DNA of 64,000 bases from Silene conica (lineage: Eukaryota > Streptophyta > Magnoliopsida > Caryophyllales > Caryophyllaceae). The notes under the pieces are model-generated. The model was not told the origin of the DNA and ran no database searches. It saw only the letters and a program-made list of their open reading frames with translations. The position numbers were made by a program, and so were the translations under genes. This document shows, piece after piece, positions 59,962 through 64,000 of this stretch (position 1 is the first letter of the stretch; every line of letters begins with the position of its first letter). The stretch is from assembly GCA_029255685.2 (NCBI GenBank), contig CM055313.2, positions 73,634,641-73,698,640 of the forward strand, read 5' to 3'.

Positions 59962-61701
59962 TCACTCATCAAAATGATCATCAAAATGATCCTCGGACTC
60001 ATAACCTTCATCACCGGCTCCATCATCATCATTCCCATTGCCATCATCGACCACCATGTAGTCGTTCGGGTTGAGCATAACATCACGGAAAGGGGAGGCT
60101 TGAGAGCCACTAGGTCCCGCATCACCATACCCGCCATGGAAGGATGAATGCCTCGGAGGGCCCGAATCCTCATTTCCCCGGAAGTTGGGGGGAAAGATCG
60201 GGTTTGAAAAGTAACCCGGGGCGACGTTGATCTCCCCGTAAAAATGACCCTCAGGAGGCACATAACCCCTATCAGGAGGCATGTAATATGACGGGCGACC
60301 AACATCCGGATGATGATAACCGTCGCGGACGGACCGATCATAACTCGGAAATGTACCATAGGCTTGATCATGGTAAAGGTAATCAAGCCTATAGGTCAAA
60401 TCCCTATGCCGCTCATCGGCTATGGCTTGGCGCTGGTCCGCTAAATCCGCTGCACTCTTCATGCCCAAGTCAACTCGGGCCATGAAATCAATAAGCTCTG
60501 GGGGGCATGAAGAAGAAGATGGACCGGAGGCGGAGGTGGAGCCCTGAAAGTATGAGGGACCACTCTGAAACTGGGACATGGAAATGGAGGGCTGCTGAAA
60601 AGCCTCAAACTGGAGGTCGGTAGGAGTGGCACCGACTCTATCTCTGGTGTAGACTCTAGGGGCACGCTGGTCTGGTGGGAGGTCCTCGGGGTCCGCCTCA
60701 ATATCAAGGAGGTAAGAGGTCTTCCCCGGCACAACTTTCATCAAATCGGTGTTTGGCAAAGGGACTGAATTCTTGAACTTGTTGTCAACCCGAATCTGCC
60801 AATACTCTTTGCGATCACTGGGGTTATACCGTACCCACCCCAAAGCATCCTGCAAGTATCGGCTAGATAGTACATTCTCGCCCTGAATGAAATCGACCGT
60901 GAAGTGCCTCTGACAAAGGTTGTTGGCAATCAAGGTGACCATCCCCCCAACACAAATGGGGGTAGTAAGCTGAGGCTGGGATGCCAACCTACTCAAGTGA
61001 AGGGCCATATGGTGAGCAATGTTCAATTTCGGGCCACCAACCAAGTAACAACCAATTATCTCAAGCTCAGTAGTAGTGAAGTTGTGAGGCTCATCCCTAG
61101 AGAAAACGGTCCACCCCATGAACCTATGCCAAATTCTAATCGGTGCCAAATGCACCCTATTAGCCGGTTTCTTTCGGCTTCTATCACTTACAAGACCGGT
61201 TATGGCTGTCCAAATAAGCTCGGTATCAAAGCCCTCCGGAGGCTTAATGGCTAATTTTCCGTCTAGCCCAAAAATCAAAGCAAATTCATCTAAGGTGAGA
61301 CGATGTTCCTTATTCATCAACCGGAACTCTAAAAATGCTACTTTCCCCAAAGTTCGGTTCTTAGTCACAACCAAAGAACTCAAAAATTCCCAAGTTAACC
61401 GGGGAGATGTGTGAACCGGCTTTGTCTCATACAAGGTTTTCATACCTAATCCCGCAAAAAGAGCCGCAGTTATCTTCTCAATCCCTAAGTCTCTCAATCC
61501 GGCTCTATCAATAAACCTAGTTGGGTGAAGGGGGCGATTCTTAAAATATGTGAAATTACCTTTTTGTTGGATTGAGGCAAAAGTGAGACCGGGAAAGCTA
61601 GGATCCGGGCCAATGTTGCCACTCCCCCTTACATTTTCGACCTCTTGCTCAACCGAAGGGTCGTGCCTTGATTTGGATCGCCTTTCTGTTCTTCCCGACA
61701 T
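59962..61701 (-). CDS. Athila-type additional ORF downstream of pol
   Basis: 579 codons, uninterrupted in this window, beginning MSGRTERRSKSRHDP. Its middle part (KIWHRFMGW-like IRIWHRFMGWTVFSRDEPHN, EFRLMNKEHRLTLDEFALIFGLDG, and GCYLVGGPKLNIAHHMA) matches the Arabidopsis retrotransposon ORF-1/Athila family as I remember it, followed by a Ser/Pro/Gly-rich region and an acidic end (about residues 545-579, GNGNDDDGAGDEGYESEDHF). In Athila elements the frame after pol is often described as envelope-like, but I see no signal peptide or convincing membrane helix here, so the role is unknown. Part of element B. Confidence 0.75.
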   Translation of the reverse strand: MSGRTERRSKSRHDPSVEQEVENVRGSGNIGPDPSFPGLTFASIQQKGNFTYFKNRPLHPTRFIDRAGLRDLGIEKITAALFAGLGMKTLYETKPVHTSPRLTWEFLSSLVVTKNRTLGKVAFLEFRLMNKEHRLTLDEFALIFGLDGKLAIKPPEGFDTELIWTAITGLVSDRSRKKPANRVHLAPIRIWHRFMGWTVFSRDEPHNFTTTELEIIGCYLVGGPKLNIAHHMALHLSRLASQPQLTTPICVGGMVTLIANNLCQRHFTVDFIQGENVLSSRYLQDALGWVRYNPSDRKEYWQIRVDNKFKNSVPLPNTDLMKVVPGKTSYLLDIEADPEDLPPDQRAPRVYTRDRVGATPTDLQFEAFQQPSISMSQFQSGPSYFQGSTSASGPSSSSCPPELIDFMARVDLGMKSAADLADQRQAIADERHRDLTYRLDYLYHDQAYGTFPSYDRSVRDGYHHPDVGRPSYYMPPDRGYVPPEGHFYGEINVAPGYFSNPIFPPNFRGNEDSGPPRHSSFHGGYGDAGPSGSQASPFRDVMLNPNDYMVVDDGNGNDDDGAGDEGYESEDHFDDHFDE

Positions 61702-61913
61702 GGTTAATTGAAGGATAAGTGATGAGGGAGTAAAGGGGGTTTTGATTTGAGAGAGTTTGGTGAAGTTTGTTGGGGTTTTTGAAGGTTAGGGATGAAGAGG
61801 GGTGAAGGAAATAAGGAAGAGGGGTGAAGAAATGAAGGGAAATGAAGAAGAAATGAGGTAGAAATGAGAAAAAGAAGGGATTCACGAGCTTGTTAAAACG
61901 CGACAGAACACTC

Positions 61914-62510
61914 CCAGCCGGTCCTGGACCGGCGGCCGGTCGACCGGCTGAGAGTGAGGGTTTGGATTTTTCACATTTTTTGAAATTTATCTAAGTTATT
62001 AGATTCTGGGCCGGTGGACCGGCTGCCGGCCGACCGGCTCAAAATCGGTCTTCATCATCCTCCATCTTCTCTTCTTCTTCTTTTCAACACACAAAAACAC
62101 TCCCAGCCGGCGGACCGGCTGCCGGCCGACCGGCTGGGGATCTTCTTCATCTTCTTTTTCTTCAGCTGTCCTCACTTACAAACACTCCCAGCCGGCGGAC
62201 CGGCTGCCGGCCGACCGGCTGGGGATTCCTTCTCCTTGCTTTTTTCTTCACTTTGGTTCACACAACATATGATTCTCAGCCGGTGGACCGGCTGCCGGCC
62301 TACCGGCTGGGAATCACTTCCTCTTGAATTTCGATTTTTGAATAGGTACTCGTCTTCTCAGCCGGTGGACCGGCTGCCGGTTGGGTACAGGATGGGGATG
62401 CAAAATCTGAAATCTGCCCAAATAAACTATCAAAAACAGAAATGTGTCCAGGGCCTCCCAGCCGGTAGGGTACCGTCGGCCGGTTGGCCGGCTGAGAGTA
62501 CCTGTACACA
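61914..62510. repeat. GC-rich hairpin minisatellite between pol and the extra ORF, 7 copies
   Basis: Cores at about 61914, 62008, 62101, 62187, 62276, 62358 and 62457. Two adjacent cores (62101 and 62187) are nearly identical: CCCAGCCGGCGGACCGGCTG followed by CCGGCCGACCGGCTGGGGA. The same repeat family as in this element's LTR at 57066-57500. The open frames that run through it (residues like QPADRLPADRLG) are by-products of the repeat. Confidence 0.92.
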
Positions 62511-62774
62511 ATTTCGAGAAATAATTTAATTTGAGCATAAAAATCAACTTTGCCTACAACGGTTATGCCAATAATTCTCCGACTATACCCATGAATCTTC
62601 CACAAACAAGCAACAAACATATCCAAATATCTCATGCAACCTAAAAATTAAACTAAAAACCGAACTAACAAAGAAACTAACATGAAAACTAGATGAACTA
62701 AAGAGAACTAATACTTACAACCGGTGGTTGTTGAGTGATTCCACCAAACCTTTCATGATCAAACTTCCTTGAAA

Positions 62775-64000
62775 TTAATCCTCCTCGGGGAGTGGGTCCC
62801 CGAGGTCAACAACTTCGACGGTGCCTTTGGAGTCTCCTTCATAATAGCGCTTAATCCGATGCCCGTTGACTTTGAAGGTGCCACCGCCTTCACTCCAAAG
62901 TTCAAAGGCCCCATGAGGTGAAATATCCATCACTTTGAAGGACCCGGACCATCGTGATCTAAGCTTCCCGGGAAAGTTCTTGACTCTAGAATTGAAGAGG
63001 AGAACAAGGTCTCCTACGCTCACATTTTTCTTCACTAGCTTGGCATCATGCCACTTCTTCGTTTGCTCCTTATAGAGTTTTGAACTCTCATAAGCTTCAT
63101 ATCTAAGCTCCTCGAGCTCACTCATTTGAAAGAACCTTTTCTCCCCGGCCATGTCTAAATTGAAGTTCATCTCATTCAAGGCCCACCAAGCCTTGTGCTC
63201 AAGCTCCACCGGGAGGTGGCATGCTTTCCCGTACACAAGCTTGTAGGGAGTCATTCCTATAGGAGTTTTGTAGGCCGTCCTCAAAGCCCATAGCACATCA
63301 TTTAATTTTTGGGACCAATCTTTCCGGTTTTTTTGCACCACCTTCTCTAGAATAGCTTTGACTTGACGATTTGAAACCTCCACTTGCCCACTAGTTTGAG
63401 GATGGTAGGCAAGTGCTACCTTGTGGGTCACTCCATAGGAGGCTAGGAGGGCTTTGAATGTATGTTTCCGGAAGTGAGAACCTCTGTCACTTATCACAAT
63501 TCGGGGTACACCAAAACGGGGAAAGATGATGGTCTTGAAGAGCTTTACCACTACCTTGGAGTCATTGGTGGGGGAGGCAACCGCCTCAATCCATTTCGAG
63601 ACATAATCCACGGCTACTAAGATGTACTCATTCCCGCATGAATTGGGGAAAGGTCCCATGAAGTCAATCCCCCAACAATCGAACAACTCAATCTCCAAGA
63701 TGGTTTTTAGGGGCATCTCATTCCTTTTACCGATGTTGCCCGACCTTTGACAAGCATCACAAGATCTAACAACATCGTGAATGTCTTTGAACATTGAAGG
63801 CCAAAAGAACCCCCCTTGAAGAACATTGGCTATAGTCCGTGAAGCCGCCAAGTGCCCTCCATAGGCGGAGTTGTGAAGCCTATCAACAATTTCGAGCCCC
63901 TCTTCCTTTGATACACATCTCCTCAAGAGCCCATCCCCACACTTCTTGAAAAGGTAGGGATCATCCCAAAAATATCTCTTAGCATCAACCTTCAACTTTC
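62775..64000 (-). CDS. pol of Athila-like element B: integrase part, 5' end outside window
   Basis: At least 406 codons, open to the right edge. It shows the integrase HHCC zinc motif ([17 protein letters not shown] ... CDACQRSG), the DDE catalytic core ([43 protein letters not shown] carrying the Glu) and a C-terminal region with [10 protein letters not shown] and KLRSRWSG typical of Ty3/gypsy integrases. Reverse transcriptase and RNase H would lie upstream, beyond 64000. Confidence 0.92.
   Translation of the reverse strand, partial: KLKVDAKRYFWDDPYLFKKCGDGLLRRCVSKEEGLEIVDRLHNSAYGGHLAASRTIANVLQGGFFWPSMFKDIHDVVRSCDACQRSGNIGKRNEMPLKTILEIELFDCWGIDFMGPFPNSCGNEYILVAVDYVSKWIEAVASPTNDSKVVVKLFKTIIFPRFGVPRIVISDRGSHFRKHTFKALLASYGVTHKVALAYHPQTSGQVEVSNRQVKAILEKVVQKNRKDWSQKLNDVLWALRTAYKTPIGMTPYKLVYGKACHLPVELEHKAWWALNEMNFNLDMAGEKRFFQMSELEELRYEAYESSKLYKEQTKKWHDAKLVKKNVSVGDLVLLFNSRVKNFPGKLRSRWSGSFKVMDISPHGAFELWSEGGGTFKVNGHRIKRYYEGDSKGTVEVVDLGDPLPEED

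Larger units (their letters stand above)
56029..64000 (-). mobile_element. Athila-like Ty3/gypsy element B, minus strand, running off the window
   Basis: The youngest layer of the nest, inserted into the gag-protease region of element A. Reading on the minus strand: pol with integrase (64000-62775), a spacer with a GC-rich hairpin minisatellite (62510-61910), an Athila-type extra ORF (61701-59962), a long non-coding stretch with polypurine-like motifs (59960-57730), a polypurine tract AAGTGTGGGGAATTC (57744-57730), and the 3' LTR (57729-56029). The base quintet CATAC (56024-56028) would be the target duplication. The parts visible here look whole. The 5' LTR, gag and reverse transcriptase are outside the window, so age from LTR divergence cannot be estimated. 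Confidence 0.9.

Noticed and set aside
61914-62510. CRISPR-like array of spaced palindromic repeats
   Set aside because: Repeats vary, spacers are diverged copies of each other, and the array lies inside a plant retroelement; it is a minisatellite.
62014-62529. 171-codon plus-strand frame with repeated DRLPADRLG-like residues
   Set aside because: By-product of the minisatellite, antisense to the retroelement.

Overview
The window is 64 kb of nuclear DNA from a flowering plant, most likely a eudicot. It is AT-rich, has GT-AG introns, two nuclear tRNA-Leu genes, plant-type protein genes and many plant transposon families. The species cannot be named from the sequence alone. Only three host protein genes are supported; most of the rest is transposable-element sequence, often nested.

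Layout. 1-3.5 kb: AT-rich sequence with a tRNA-derived SINE, diverged tandem duplications and a foldback MITE. 3.6-10.4 kb: a two-exon F-box gene (plus strand) whose single intron of about 5.6 kb is inflated by a TRIM-like element, a Ty1/copia element nested inside the TRIM's LTR, and a foldback MITE. 10.5-11 kb: a second small SINE and tRNA-Leu(AAG). 11.8-19.5 kb: a graveyard of non-autonomous DNA elements (two Helitron-like elements, Stowaway-like and MULE-type MITEs, hAT-like elements). 19.7-23.6 kb: a MULE-like element with a perfect 9-bp target duplication that holds a 5'-truncated L1 LINE. 23.7-26.4 kb: a 2.7-kb TIR element with a 7-bp target duplication that has captured host gene pieces, one resembling an RNA-dependent RNA polymerase exon, and that contains a second TIR element with similar termini and its own 7-bp duplication. 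27.2-28.7 kb: an intact single-exon lectin/PAN membrane protein gene (At5g03700-like). 31.3 kb: tRNA-Leu(UAA). 33.1-45.3 kb (minus strand): a complete 15-exon CTR1 gene, the Raf-like kinase that represses ethylene signalling; all exon phases fit and give 796 residues. Its introns carry a PIF/Harbinger-like element, a MULE-type MITE and a tandemly duplicated block. 48.8-64 kb: a three-level nest of LTR elements: a Ty1/copia element interrupted by a plus-strand Athila-like Ty3/gypsy element, which is interrupted by a minus-strand Athila-like element that runs off the right edge.

How it fits together. The host genes (a probable SCF substrate receptor, a cell-surface lectin-like protein and the ethylene-pathway kinase CTR1) show no functional link beyond proximity. 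The main interest is structural: a family of TIR elements with AGGGTTATT termini and consistent 7-bp duplications, one of which carries host gene pieces; a gene that appears to survive a 5-kb nested insertion by splicing it out; and a GC-rich hairpin-forming minisatellite found in two separate places within one Athila-like element.
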